Assembly (NCBI RefSeq): GCF_009733865.1
Contig: NZ_WOFB01000022.1
Coordinates: forward strand, 48,344-112,343
Direction: 5' to 3'
DNA: 64,000 nucleotides
Origin: Oceanobacillus salinisoli
GTDB lineage: Bacteria; Bacillota; Bacilli; Bacillales; Amphibacillaceae
Shown here: positions 36,760 to 45,254 of the stretch, one piece after another
Layout: each line of letters begins with the position of its first letter
How positions within the stretch are numbered: the first letter of the stretch is position 1
Translations under genes and position numbers: made by a program
Notes under the pieces: model-generated
What the model saw: the letters and a program-made list of their open reading frames with translations, nothing else
What the model was told of the DNA's origin: nothing
The model's database searches: none

Positions 36760-38445
36760 ATGAAGGATTTTAATTTGTCTTTTATCAGCGGTTTAGCTGC
36801 ATTTGTCCTGCTGATACTTCCCTTTGGTAGCTCTTTAACAGTTGCGGGAGGGTACAATGATGATGAAAATGTTCGGGATGATGTTTACACCGAAGACAGT
36901 GATGGTTCTGTCCGTAGTGCAGTCTATGAAGAAACGGTGGACGGGGATGTTTATGATACAGACTCGGTTCCTTATGAGGTTTATGAAGATGACAGTGTAA
37001 CTGATGATGTTTATGATGCGGTTACATATCATGTTTACGATTCCGTAACTGGGGATGTTTACAACTTCTATGAGTTTAACGAAATCAATATCCACAGTTA
37101 CATCGGTGAAAATGGCGATATTGTCGTATATGATTTAAAAAGTGCCATTTTCCCTACCAATCTATTACTCTCGCATAATATGAGCAATTATCTAATATTT
37201 AATCACGCGAGTACATATTTTTCTGTAGAATTAAATTCCATTGAAGGATTTTTATCTAATACGGAATTAGTTGAATTCTTTTTATCCGATATAAGTTACT
37301 ATTTGGGTGAGGAGGTCATGGAGAATGCTTTGACTCCATTTTACACCTTTGATATTCTCGACTACGAAAATTGGGATTATATGGAGAGCAGTGATGGGCC
37401 AATAACGATAACGTTTAACATAAATCCCGATGAGGTGACAAATTGGGATCAAATCATCCTGCGCCATTTAGATATTGACGGAAATATAGTGAACAACCCG
37501 AACCAGGAACTTAACATCAATAAGGAAACAGGTGAAGTTACCGTACAGGTCGATCATTTAGGTGGATATGGTTTATTCGAATTACCAGAGGGAGAAAATC
37601 TGCCCGGTGATAATGATGAAAAAGCACCAAATTACGAGGCTGGTGAACCTGAATCCACAGAACCAACTGTTACTGATGATGTTTATTATACCATCTGGAA
37701 TTCTGACAAGGTGAAGGAATTAAGTGACCAACAAGGGAATTTAGTATTAAAAAATGCGAGAAACATGTCACTTTTCCCAGACATTCTAAAACAGCTCGGC
37801 AATGATAAATATATATTTCTTACTCAGAATAATGCTGAACTTCGAATTCCTGTAAAGGCATTAAAGGCAATGGCAAAGGATGAATTAACGCTATTAGAAA
37901 TGGTTGATATTACCGACCAATTTTCCAATGCCTTAAGTTCCGTTTTTCAATTCAATCTATTATTTAACTTTGAATATTATGCAGAACAATTTTCTGAGCC
38001 TTTCTAAATCACATTTACCGTTGATCCGGATAAGGTGAAAAATTGGAATGACTTAGTGCTTCGTCATATTGATGATGAGGGAAATGTCACAGACTCCAAG
38101 GAAGGTATTCTTAGCTATGATAAGAATACCGGAAAAATCGTTGCAGAAGTCCATCATTTTAGTGCGTACGGCATTTTTGAAGTACCAGGAAGTGGTGACG
38201 AATCGAAAATGATAATAGTGGAGAAAGATAGTTCGGATGGAGAAGCTGGCGGTGCAGGTGCAAAGGTCTCCTCTAAATCAGAAGGAAATCAAGCAGAAAA
38301 ATCGAGCACAGGTAACAATAATGGTTCCGTACTTGGAGATAAATTACCAGACACAGCAACCAATATGTTTAGCATAATCGGTATTGGCGTAATTCTGCTA
38401 TTATCCGGCTTACTAGGTTGGATATGGACTAGGAAGCCTGCTTAA
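36760..38445 (+). pseudogene. Sortase-anchored surface protein interrupted by an in-frame stop
   Basis: One reading frame of 562 codons with a TAA at 38005-38007. The start ATG follows AAAGGAGATGGGAAA. After a signal peptide (about 5-30) comes an acidic segment with repeated DVY/VY steps (DDVYDAVTYHVYDSVTGDVY). A domain ending in INPDEVTNWDQIILRHLDID and VDHLGGYGLFELP (about 220-285) is duplicated after the stop as VDPDKVKNWNDLVLRHIDDE and VHHFSAYGIFEVP. The C-terminus has a sorting signal: LPDTA, a hydrophobic helix and RKPA. With the stop read through the protein is coherent, so this is a recent nonsense mutation, an error, or programmed readthrough. Function unknown; LPDTA-type signals are used by class D-like sortases. 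A downstream start at 38035 has no SD. Confidence 0.75.
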
Positions 38446-38461
38446 CATGGAAAGTATAGAG

Positions 38462-38509
38462 ACGGTTCTTTCGCTTTATTAATTAATGGAAGCGAAAGGG
38501 CCGTTTTTT
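38462..38509 (+). terminator. Intrinsic terminator of the wall-anchored protein gene
   Basis: ACGGTTCTTTCGCTT (38462-38476) pairs imperfectly with AAGCGAAAGGGCCGT (38490-38504), followed by a T run. A member of the ACGGTTCT hairpin family. Confidence 0.8.
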
Positions 38510-38671
38510 CTTTTTTTAATGTATTTTTGGGATAGGTTACTTTTAATTTGGAAGGTTGGCAATGAAGGGCTCGCTACTTCATTTTAATTCGACAGTTTGC
38601 TTCCTTTTCTGCTGATACTATTCACTCTGGGGATTAGTATTATGCTTATATGTTGAGCGATATAACTTCGC

Positions 38672-38882
38672 TCTCGCTTGATTGCGTTCACCTGTCGATC
38701 GGTATGTGTCCCCCTTTCGCTCGATTTGGCGATTTGCCGATTGATTTAAATCCCCTCTCGCTCGATTGCAATCACCTGACGCTCGAATTACATTCAGCCT
38801 TGCTTGGTTTCAGTACCCCAACGCTCAATTTTAGCCTATTCCGATCGAGTTTTGACTATCATGCCCAATCGATTTTTTCTAC
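38672..38882. repeat. 21-bp degenerate tandem repeat array A, about 10 units
   Basis: Units step by exactly 21 bp from 38672 (38672, 38693, 38714, 38735, 38756, 38777 ...). A typical unit is TCTCGCTCGATTGCAATCACC. The core CGCTCGATT or CGATCG is conserved and the rest varies. Related short arrays are at 47474-47560, 54796-55075 and 60818-60863. A reading frame passes through because 21 is a multiple of 3, but there is no SD, start context or conserved product, so I regard it as non-coding. Confidence 0.8.
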
Positions 38883-38958
38883 CAATACTTACTGAATTAA
38901 TCCCAGAGCTCGGTTTATTTTTAGCTGTACTCCCGAATAATTATTCTGAAAGTTTTTG

Positions 38959-38986
38959 TTGACTATTACATATTATCTGATAATAT
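38959..38986 (+). promoter_or_regulatory. Probable sigma-A promoter of the S-box/OsmC unit
   Basis: TTGACT at 38959-38964 and TAATAT at 38981-38986 with a 16-bp spacer, about 40 bp before the riboswitch. The -35 box is good, the -10 box moderate. Confidence 0.55.
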
Positions 38987-39025
38987 ATTATATAAATCCT
39001 ATAAAAATAATATGAATTATTACTT

Positions 39026-39220
39026 CTTATCAAGAGAGAGGGAGGGGCTGACCCTGTGAACTCTCGGCAACCAGTTCAGTGAAATAAATCTTCACTTGAA
39101 CACGGTGCCAATTTCAGAGGAATAACAGTAAGATTCCGAAGATGAGAAGGTGCGAACAAAACGCTGTAGAGCCCAACCCATGTTTTGTGAACCCTTCTCA
39201 TTTTCAGAGAAGGGTTTTTT
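39026..39220 (+). ncRNA. SAM-I (S-box) riboswitch with terminator
   Basis: The aptamer (39026-39149) begins CTTATCAAGAGAG and contains GGAGGGGCTGACCCTGTGAA, CTCGGCAACC, CACGGTGCCAATT, CCGAAGATGAGAAGG, the conserved S-box order. The expression platform ends in a perfect terminator, AACCCTTCTC (39190-39199) with GAGAAGGGTT (39207-39216) and a T run. High SAM should stop transcription before the OsmC gene. The 3' P1 strand (GATGAGAAGG) is complementary to part of the terminator arm (CCCTTCTCAT), giving the usual antiterminator switch. Confidence 0.95.
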
Positions 39221-39247
39221 GATTTTATAAAAAAGGAGAGATATTAC

Positions 39248-39703
39248 ATGGCTGTAACGACAGTTAGTGCAAAGACATTTTTGAAAGAAAACTTATTAGT
39301 AGAAACAGAGGCTAGAGGACATAAGGTTATTGTGGACGAACCAGAAAATCTCGGGGGAACAGATAAAGGGATGAATCCGGTTGAGTTGCTTCTTTCCGCT
39401 TTAGGTGCCTGCCAATCTATTGTAGCTAGAACGTACGCGAAAAAATTTGAAATTAACCCGCAAAACTTCTGGGTGGAATTAGAAGGAGATATTGACCTCG
39501 ACGGATTTTTAGGGAAATCAGATGTACGACCAGGTTTTTCAGAAATTCGCTATACATTTCATATAGAAACAGATGCCCCAGAAGAAAAAATTGCAGCATA
39601 TAAAGAATTTATTGAAAACCATTGTCCAGTTGGGGATACCATTGCAAATACAGTTGATTTGGTTTCTTCTAAAGTAGTAGTAGAGAATGCTGTACAGGGA
39701 TAA
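39248..39703 (+). CDS. OsmC/Ohr-family peroxiredoxin-like protein (YhfA type)
   Basis: A cytoplasmic protein of 151 residues. OsmC-family proteins reduce organic hydroperoxides with two cysteines; here Cys55 in SALGACQSIVARTYAKK and Cys126 in ENHCPVGDTIANTV are in the expected places. SD AAGGAG precedes ATG 39248. It is the only gene under the S-box riboswitch, so it should be expressed when SAM is low, i.e. in methionine/sulfur shortage. That links it to sulfur metabolism rather than to general osmotic stress. A perfect 19-bp stem-loop follows. Confidence 0.87.
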   Translation: MAVTTVSAKTFLKENLLVETEARGHKVIVDEPENLGGTDKGMNPVELLLSALGACQSIVARTYAKKFEINPQNFWVELEGDIDLDGFLGKSDVRPGFSEIRYTFHIETDAPEEKIAAYKEFIENHCPVGDTIANTVDLVSSKVVVENAVQG

Positions 39704-39722
39704 TTAATCATTTTCAAATGTG

Positions 39723-39767
39723 TGGATCTTTTGCTTCCAAACTAATCATTTGGAAGCAAAAGATCCA
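39723..39767. terminator. Bidirectional stem-loop between converging OsmC and nucleotidase-like genes
   Basis: TGGATCTTTTGCTTCCAAA (39723-39741) and TTTGGAAGCAAAAGATCCA (39749-39767) are a perfect 19-bp inverted repeat around seven bases. It lies between two converging genes. T runs are poor on both sides. Confidence 0.75.
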
Positions 39768-39777
39768 TCCCCACGCT

Positions 39778-41298
39778 TCAAGGTAAAACTTGAATTCTAC
39801 CCTCAACAAATGGCTCAATAACGCCTAGTTCTTCCACATACTCTATCAATACCTCTACATCAGTACGTGCACTATTGTCATCCACCATTACTTCAGCATC
39901 CGCCAACATATCGTAACCATCACCACCAAAATACATAAAGTTGGGCAATGCAACCCTATAAGTTTGTTCGAAATCTATCGGGGCGCCATCAATAAGAATA
40001 GACTGCACTCTTTCCCCAACCAGTTCCCTCGAATCATAAGTATAGGAAATACCCGAGACTTGAAGGAATCTTCCACTTAAACTTTCTACATTGGATACAC
40101 CATTTTCAAGCGCTTTTGCAATCGTTTCTCCAGTTAATTCAACGAGCATGACTTTATTTCCAAATGGAAGAATGGAATACGCATCTCTTAATGTGAAATC
40201 ACCTGCTTCCACACTGGAACGGATTCCGCCGCCATTCATAAAGCCGATATCTGCATTATAATAGGTCATAAAACTATCTGCTATGAAATTTCCAATATTC
40301 GTTTCCTGAAATCTGCTTTCATGATTTTCTCCATAAACGAGGTCAGTTCGCAGCTCTGCTATAGTTTCATCCATCATTTCAGAAAGCTTTGCTTCATAAT
40401 AATCTTCCAGCTCTTTTAACTCTGGATCTTCTTCCACCTCTCCATTTACCCGAATCACCTCTGGAAAGAAGGTTACATCCTGTTTATGTTTAACCACCTT
40501 TAATTGGATAACGGATCCCATATTACCTTCTGGTGTCATAATATATTTTCCATTATGGTTATAAATGGTAGACTTAGCCTCATACATTTCTTCTGATAAT
40601 ATAGCATCAATTTCCGGCACCGCATCCAATAATGCCATATTATTTTCTTGTGGCTGCTGTGTTAATGCGATGATGATATCCGTATTTTCGTTTTCTTCCA
40701 ATAAATCAACCGCTGCTTGTGCTGATTCAATGATGTCCTGCTGGATTACCTTTCCATCCTGAGTAGTGGTACCCATTCCGTCCGTTAAACCGATAAATCC
40801 GATTTTAATCCCCTGCAAATTCTCAACATAATACCGCGGAACATCGGCGAACGGATTCCCTTCAGTATCCGTTAAATTAGAAGAAATCCACTGGAAGTCA
40901 GATTGTTCCACTAATTCTTCCGTAACCTCTGAACCAAAATCAAAATCATGCTGGCCAAAACTTGCTAAATCTATCGGAATTTTATTAAAGGCCTCTACCA
41001 TCGGAAAGCCTTTGAAAACACCACCAAATAAAGTCCCACCACCAAGATCTCCTCCAAATGTGACCACCGTATGTTTATTTTCTTCTTTCACCATGTCAAT
41101 AGCCGTCTTCAATCGTGCGACTTCCCCACGATTCCCATATTCATTTACTACAGGACTAATCTCATGCGCATCATTAAAATAAAGAACATTCACTTCTCTT
41201 CCCTTTTCTGCAGCCAGTCCAGATGGTGCCAGTACAAGTGAAAAGATTCCCAGAGTAACAACACTACCGAAAATAATCATCAGAACTTTTGATTTCAA
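39778..41298 (-). CDS. Secreted 5'-nucleotidase-family protein with altered metal site
   Basis: A 506-residue protein with a signal peptide (about 1-29, ending SGLAAEKG), an N-terminal metallophosphatase domain (about 35-290) and a C-terminal nucleotide-binding domain (about 310-505; NGGGIRSSVEAGD, GRFLQVSGISYTYDS, YFGGDGYDML). Of the two-metal ligands of UshA-type enzymes, the D and H of FNDAHE and the D of TFGGDLGG are kept. The usual GNHEFD is GQHDFD, the usual TH.G histidine is replaced in IIALTQQP, and the GGHSQ motif is replaced by LSEEMYE. The phosphatase site thus seems disabled or changed, while the C-terminal domain looks intact. It may be a binding protein or a new enzyme; the family call itself is firm. 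Confidence 0.83.
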   Translation of the reverse strand: MKSKVLMIIFGSVVTLGIFSLVLAPSGLAAEKGREVNVLYFNDAHEISPVVNEYGNRGEVARLKTAIDMVKEENKHTVVTFGGDLGGGTLFGGVFKGFPMVEAFNKIPIDLASFGQHDFDFGSEVTEELVEQSDFQWISSNLTDTEGNPFADVPRYYVENLQGIKIGFIGLTDGMGTTTQDGKVIQQDIIESAQAAVDLLEENENTDIIIALTQQPQENNMALLDAVPEIDAILSEEMYEAKSTIYNHNGKYIMTPEGNMGSVIQLKVVKHKQDVTFFPEVIRVNGEVEEDPELKELEDYYEAKLSEMMDETIAELRTDLVYGENHESRFQETNIGNFIADSFMTYYNADIGFMNGGGIRSSVEAGDFTLRDAYSILPFGNKVMLVELTGETIAKALENGVSNVESLSGRFLQVSGISYTYDSRELVGERVQSILIDGAPIDFEQTYRVALPNFMYFGGDGYDMLADAEVMVDDNSARTDVEVLIEYVEELGVIEPFVEGRIQVLP

Positions 41299-41352
41299 CG
41301 TTTCTCCTCCTTAAAAATATATTTACTAGATTTCATTATAAGTTTGGAAGAG

Positions 41353-41540
41353 TTCAGCATTCAATCCATTAATTCAGCTTTCATTCCATTAATTCAGCAT
41401 TCAATCCATTAATTCAGCATTCAATCCATTAATTCAGCATTCGCTCCATTATTTCAGCCTTCGCTCCATTATTTCAGCCTTCGCTCCATTAATTCAGCCT
41501 TCGCTCCATTCAGCCTTCGCTCCAATATTTCAGCCTTCTC
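41353..41540. repeat. 20-bp tandem repeat array 3, ten units
   Basis: TTCAGC starts lie at 41353, 41373, 41393, 41413, 41433, 41453, 41473, 41493, 41509 and 41529 (one unit short by 4 bp). Units are TTCAGCATTCAATCCATTAA, becoming TTCAGCCTTCGCTCCATTAT to the right. This is the same family as arrays 1 and 2. It fills the 320-bp gap upstream of the nucleotidase-like gene and downstream of the PTS IIA gene. Confidence 0.9.
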
Positions 41541-41569
41541 CCACCTTTCGCCCCAAAAAAGCAAAAAAA

Positions 41570-41606
41570 GGAAGCACGAGAACCGCCCCATGCTTCTCAT
41601 GCTTCC
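41570..41606 (-). terminator. Intrinsic terminator of the sucrose PTS operon
   Basis: GGAAGCACGAGAA (41570-41582) pairs with TTCTCATGCTTCC (41594-41606), followed on the minus strand by seven Ts. It is placed just after the IIA gene. Confidence 0.8.
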
Positions 41607-41617
41607 AACCTTGCTTT

Positions 41618-42115
41618 CTATTTCCTTACAAATATAATTTCATCCTGTCCTGCAGTTACCTTCTGCTTTTCTTTTACTTTTATTTCGCTCATATCATCGG
41701 TATTGGTGATAATCACTGGAGTAACCGTACTTTTCGCTTTTTCGCGGATGATGTCCATGTCAAACTCAATGAGTTTATCTCCTTGTTTCACCTTATCTCC
41801 CTCACCAACATGGGCAGTAAATCCTTCTCCATCCAGGCTCACCGTTTCCAAGCCAATATGGATTAATATTTCTGCTCCATTGGCAGCCAGAATTCCTACC
41901 GCATGCTTCGTTGGAAATACTTGAACAACTTTCCCGTCAACCGGTGACACAATTACTCCGTCTGCAGGGTCCACGGCTACCCCGTCACCCATCATTTTTT
42001 GCGCAAATACAGGATCCGGCACATCTTCCAATGCGACCAATTCTCCGTTTACAGGTGCAGCAAGCGAAACGTCCGCTACATTTTCCTCTTTTTTCTTAAA
42101 TAATTTTCCAAACAT
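41618..42115 (-). CDS. PTS glucose-type IIA component
   Basis: A cytoplasmic phosphocarrier of about 165 residues (Crr/IIAGlc fold). The phosphorylated histidine is in AEILIHIGLETVSL and the second active-site histidine in FPTKHAVGILA. The basic N-terminus (FGKLFKKKEE) resembles the membrane-associating helix of IIAGlc. The start is taken at 42115, seven bases after GGAGG; ATG 42118 is an alternative. It lies 21 bp after the sucrose hydrolase and in the same operon as a IIBC protein with no IIA domain, so it most likely phosphorylates that transporter. Confidence 0.9.
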   Translation of the reverse strand: MFGKLFKKKEENVADVSLAAPVNGELVALEDVPDPVFAQKMMGDGVAVDPADGVIVSPVDGKVVQVFPTKHAVGILAANGAEILIHIGLETVSLDGEGFTAHVGEGDKVKQGDKLIEFDMDIIREKAKSTVTPVIITNTDDMSEIKVKEKQKVTAGQDEIIFVRK

Positions 42116-42136
42116 CATCGTACCTCCATTCCCATT

Positions 42137-43603
42137 CTAATAGTCAGTAACCCGCTTTACATTCCATTTTCTTACATCGAGCACAACTTTTCCATCCCTA
42201 TCCGCAGAAAAGGCAACTTCATTCGCATCCGCTCCGTCAAACACACGGGAGGAAAATACTTCTTTCCCACCGTTGATGAAAATTTCCACAGAAGACGTAT
42301 CCTTGAAAATTCGAACGGATGTTAACTCCTTCAAAACACAATGTCTGCTCTCCAACGAACGTTCCTCTGAAAAACTTCTTCGCTCAAAAGTGAACGTTTC
42401 AGAACTTTGATCGTATTGAATTCTGGAATCCCCAATCTGAAGATTCAACCAAGCAGCATTCCACTCTTTTACCTTCAATTCCAACTCAAACACATTTCCT
42501 GCGACACCTTCAAGCTTCACGTCTTGACCCACCACCACAACATCCTCATGCTTCACTTCATCTTCTCGCAATTTACGAAGTTCTTCTACTGGATGTTGCA
42601 GTAAGCGGCCATCCTTCCACTCAAGCTCCCTTGGTAATGTCATCGCATGAATCCATTCATGTTTCACGGTTGGCTGGGTGGCACCATCTTCCTCGGCATT
42701 TCCCATCCACCCAAACAACAGCCTTCTTCCTTTTGCATCCTCTGTTGTCTGCGGGGCATAAAAGTCAAATCCACGATCCAACTCCACAAACTCACCATGT
42801 TGAAAAGCACCAGAATCATCATCGAATTTTCCGGCAAAATAGCCCGATTGGAAGACATTTTGATACTTAAACCCTTCTGGATCCAGGCCTTGGGGGCAGA
42901 CCAGTAAAATATCCTTACCATCTAATGAAAACAAATCCGGGCACTCCCACATATAACCAAAATCACCAAGTCCATGATGCCCGCTTCCGGCAAGTGTTCC
43001 CTGAAAACTCCAATTTTCCAGATCCAGGGATGTATACATTACTGCCTCCCCTGTTTCCGCTTCTGTCTGAGCTCCCAGTACCATATACCAGTGATTATTT
43101 TCGCAAAACACTTTCGGATCACGGAAATGCGCGGTATATCCATCTGGAACATGAATGACAGGACCCTTTTTTTCAAAATGGATACCGTCCTCCGAGATGG
43201 CCAAACATTGGTAGGATTCCCGGTTTCCATCTGTATCTTTTACATTCCCTGTATAAAATACATACATTTTGTCTTCATGAACGACTGCACTTCCCGAATA
43301 ACAGCCATTTTTATCATACCACTCGTCAGGTGCCAATGCGATGGGAGCCACCTTCCAGTGTACAAGGTCATCGGAAATATAATGTCCCCAGAATTTCGCA
43401 CCATGCTCCGCGGCAAATGGATTCCATTGATAAAAAAGATGATACTGATTTTTATAATAAACAAACCCATTGGGATCATTTAATAATCCAACCGGTGGCA
43501 TGACATGGTAATGCAAGCGATACGGATCGCTTGCAACCGTCTGTTTATACTCCTTCATGCGTTCATATGCCTGCTGATGCATGTCTTTTGATGATTGTTT
43601 CAT
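42137..43603 (-). CDS. scrB: Sucrose-6-phosphate hydrolase (GH32)
   Basis: Splits sucrose-6-phosphate into glucose-6-phosphate and fructose. 488 residues: a five-bladed propeller with the nucleophile in LLNDPNGFVYY (Asp about residue 42), the transition-state Asp in HFRDPKVF and the acid/base in MWECPDLF, and a C-terminal beta-sandwich from about 340 (VELELKVKEWNAAWLNL, VEIFINGGKEVFSSR). No signal peptide, consistent with an intracellular enzyme fed by a PTS. It is 14 bp after the IIBC gene. Bacillus calls this gene sacA; scrB is used with the scrA/scrR/scrK set. Confidence 0.92.
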   Translation of the reverse strand: MKQSSKDMHQQAYERMKEYKQTVASDPYRLHYHVMPPVGLLNDPNGFVYYKNQYHLFYQWNPFAAEHGAKFWGHYISDDLVHWKVAPIALAPDEWYDKNGCYSGSAVVHEDKMYVFYTGNVKDTDGNRESYQCLAISEDGIHFEKKGPVIHVPDGYTAHFRDPKVFCENNHWYMVLGAQTEAETGEAVMYTSLDLENWSFQGTLAGSGHHGLGDFGYMWECPDLFSLDGKDILLVCPQGLDPEGFKYQNVFQSGYFAGKFDDDSGAFQHGEFVELDRGFDFYAPQTTEDAKGRRLLFGWMGNAEEDGATQPTVKHEWIHAMTLPRELEWKDGRLLQHPVEELRKLREDEVKHEDVVVVGQDVKLEGVAGNVFELELKVKEWNAAWLNLQIGDSRIQYDQSSETFTFERRSFSEERSLESRHCVLKELTSVRIFKDTSSVEIFINGGKEVFSSRVFDGADANEVAFSADRDGKVVLDVRKWNVKRVTDY

Positions 43604-43617
43604 AAAAATCTCCTTAC

Positions 43618-45021
43618 TTAGTTCCCTTTTACTTTTTCCATATCCTTATCGGAATAACCAAACATCCATGTTAAAACAAATGCAACCGCAATGGCTACAA
43701 GGTTCACTAAAATGTAAAGAAGGATTTGCTCATTCAAATATAATAACGTTCCCGGAATAACCGTAATCGCCATCCCTGTACCAGCCAGGTTCAAAATCGA
43801 TGCAAGAAATCCACCTGCAGCCCCACCGACTAGTGCCATTAAGAACGGCTTTCCATAACGAAGGTTAACCCCGAAAATAGCTGGTTCGGTAATTCCTAAA
43901 AAGGCGGATAGAGAAGATGGCATTGCCAACGCTTTTAGCTTCTTACTCTTTGTTTTTAACCCAACTGCAAGCGCCGCTCCACCTTGGGCTGCAACAGACG
44001 CAGTAATAATGGCGTTATACGGGTTATTACCCAGATTTTCAAGTAACTGAACCTCAAGCAAGTTAAAGATATGATGAACCCCTGTGATCACAATGACCTG
44101 ATTAAAGAAACCGAGGACAATACCGGCTAAACCAAATGGTAAGCCTAACACAAATAGTGCTGCATCTAAAATATAGTTTTCAACCACATGGAAGATAGGT
44201 CCAATAACGAATAATGCAGCAATACTCATCACTAATAACGTTAAAAACGGTGTTAAAATGAGATCCAATGCATCCGGTACGCGTTTTCGAATCGCCCTTT
44301 CCAGCTTCGCACCTATAATACCCGCGATAAAGGCTGGCAATACGGCACCTTGATAACCTACAACAGGAATAAATCCAAAGAAATATAATGGTTCCGCACC
44401 AGATGCTACACCCCAGGCATTAGGTAGTGCCGGACTAACGAGCATTAAACCGAGGACTATACCAATAATTGGTGTCCCTCCAAACACGCGGAAGGTCGAC
44501 CAGGCAATCAATGCTGGTAAAAAGATAAATGCTGTATCTGTTAATATTTCTGTATATAATAAGAAATTGCTTGAAATATCATCTGGTGTTAAACCGAACA
44601 AGGCCAGGATTTGCTCCTGTACTAACAATCCACGGAGACCCATAAATAAACCGGTTGCAACAAGGACCGGAATAATCGGTACAAAGACATCTCCAAATGT
44701 ACGAATTGCCCGCTGTAATTTATTTCCCTTCTTAGCAGCTTCCTTCGATTGTTCCGCTTTGGATGCCGTGTTCAAATCAAACTTTTCTACCTCTTCATAA
44801 ATGCGATTGACTGTGCCCGTTCCAAAAATAACCTGGTATTGACCAGAATTAAAGAACGCACCCTTCACTTTATCAATTTCTTCTACTTGCTTTTTATCTA
44901 CCTTTTCCTCGTCCTGAATAATAAATCGTAATCTTGTCGCACAGTGTGTAACAGACTCGATATTATCCGTTCCACCGATAGCATCAATCAGCTCTTTTGC
45001 TATCTTTTTATTTTCTGACAT
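43618..45021 (-). CDS. scrA: PTS sucrose-specific IIBC transporter
   Basis: 467 residues: IIB domain (about 1-85) with phosphocysteine in VTHCATRLRFII, then a IIC domain of about ten helices (about 105-460) of the glucose-sucrose superfamily (GAVLPAFIAGIIGAKLER, ITGVHHIFNLLEVQLL, GITEPAIFGVNLRYGKP). There is no IIA domain, supplied by the gene downstream. The start ATG at 45021 follows AGGAGAG by eight bases; an upstream open stretch would run through an operator and is rejected. Four TGGAATCGATTCCA-like operators lie between this gene and the repressor. Specificity for sucrose is inferred from the hydrolase, fructokinase and repressor beside it. Confidence 0.92.
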   Translation of the reverse strand: MSENKKIAKELIDAIGGTDNIESVTHCATRLRFIIQDEEKVDKKQVEEIDKVKGAFFNSGQYQVIFGTGTVNRIYEEVEKFDLNTASKAEQSKEAAKKGNKLQRAIRTFGDVFVPIIPVLVATGLFMGLRGLLVQEQILALFGLTPDDISSNFLLYTEILTDTAFIFLPALIAWSTFRVFGGTPIIGIVLGLMLVSPALPNAWGVASGAEPLYFFGFIPVVGYQGAVLPAFIAGIIGAKLERAIRKRVPDALDLILTPFLTLLVMSIAALFVIGPIFHVVENYILDAALFVLGLPFGLAGIVLGFFNQVIVITGVHHIFNLLEVQLLENLGNNPYNAIITASVAAQGGAALAVGLKTKSKKLKALAMPSSLSAFLGITEPAIFGVNLRYGKPFLMALVGGAAGGFLASILNLAGTGMAITVIPGTLLYLNEQILLYILVNLVAIAVAFVLTWMFGYSDKDMEKVKGN

Positions 45022-45042
45022 GCTACTCACTCTCCTATCTTT

Positions 45043-45060
45043 TATGGAATCGATTCCATA
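45043..45060 (-). promoter_or_regulatory. ScrR operator O1
   Basis: TATGGAATCGATTCCATA is a perfect 18-bp palindrome 22 bp before the scrA start codon. It has the form expected for a LacI-family repressor with the encoded recognition helix. Confidence 0.8.
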
Positions 45061-45132
45061 TTGCACATATTTAATTTTTCCTTTTTATTCTTTGTCATTA
45101 AAAAGGAAATATACTTTAGCGTATGAAACCAT

Positions 45133-45150
45133 TGTGGTATCGATTCCACA
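45133..45150 (-). promoter_or_regulatory. ScrR operator O2
   Basis: TGTGGTATCGATTCCACA, an almost perfect 18-bp palindrome (one mismatched pair), centred 90 bp from O1. Confidence 0.75.
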
Positions 45151-45202
45151 TTTTAGAAAATAAATAGATGACTCCAATAGCCACCTTTATTATTCTGTTT
45201 CC

Positions 45203-45218
45203 GTGGAATCGATTCCAC
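45203..45218 (-). promoter_or_regulatory. ScrR operator O3
   Basis: GTGGAATCGATTCCAC is a perfect 16-bp palindrome, centred 69 bp from O2. Confidence 0.78.
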
Positions 45219-45232
45219 ACAATGAAAATATT

Positions 45233-45250
45233 TATGGTATCGATTTCAAT
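45233..45250 (-). promoter_or_regulatory. ScrR operator O4 (weaker)
   Basis: TATGGTATCGATTTCAAT keeps the GG.ATCGATT.C core but is less symmetric. Its centre is 31 bp from O3, and it ends five bases from the stop codon of scrR. Confidence 0.6.
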
Positions 45251-45254
45251 AACA

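Noticed and set aside
36273..36857. Minus-strand gene of about 194 codons
   Set aside because: It overlaps the ends of two well-supported plus-strand genes, has no SD and no family likeness.
38650..38895. Plus-strand small protein across the 21-bp repeat
   Set aside because: The frame stays open because 21 is a multiple of three; no SD, and the sister arrays do not keep a frame.
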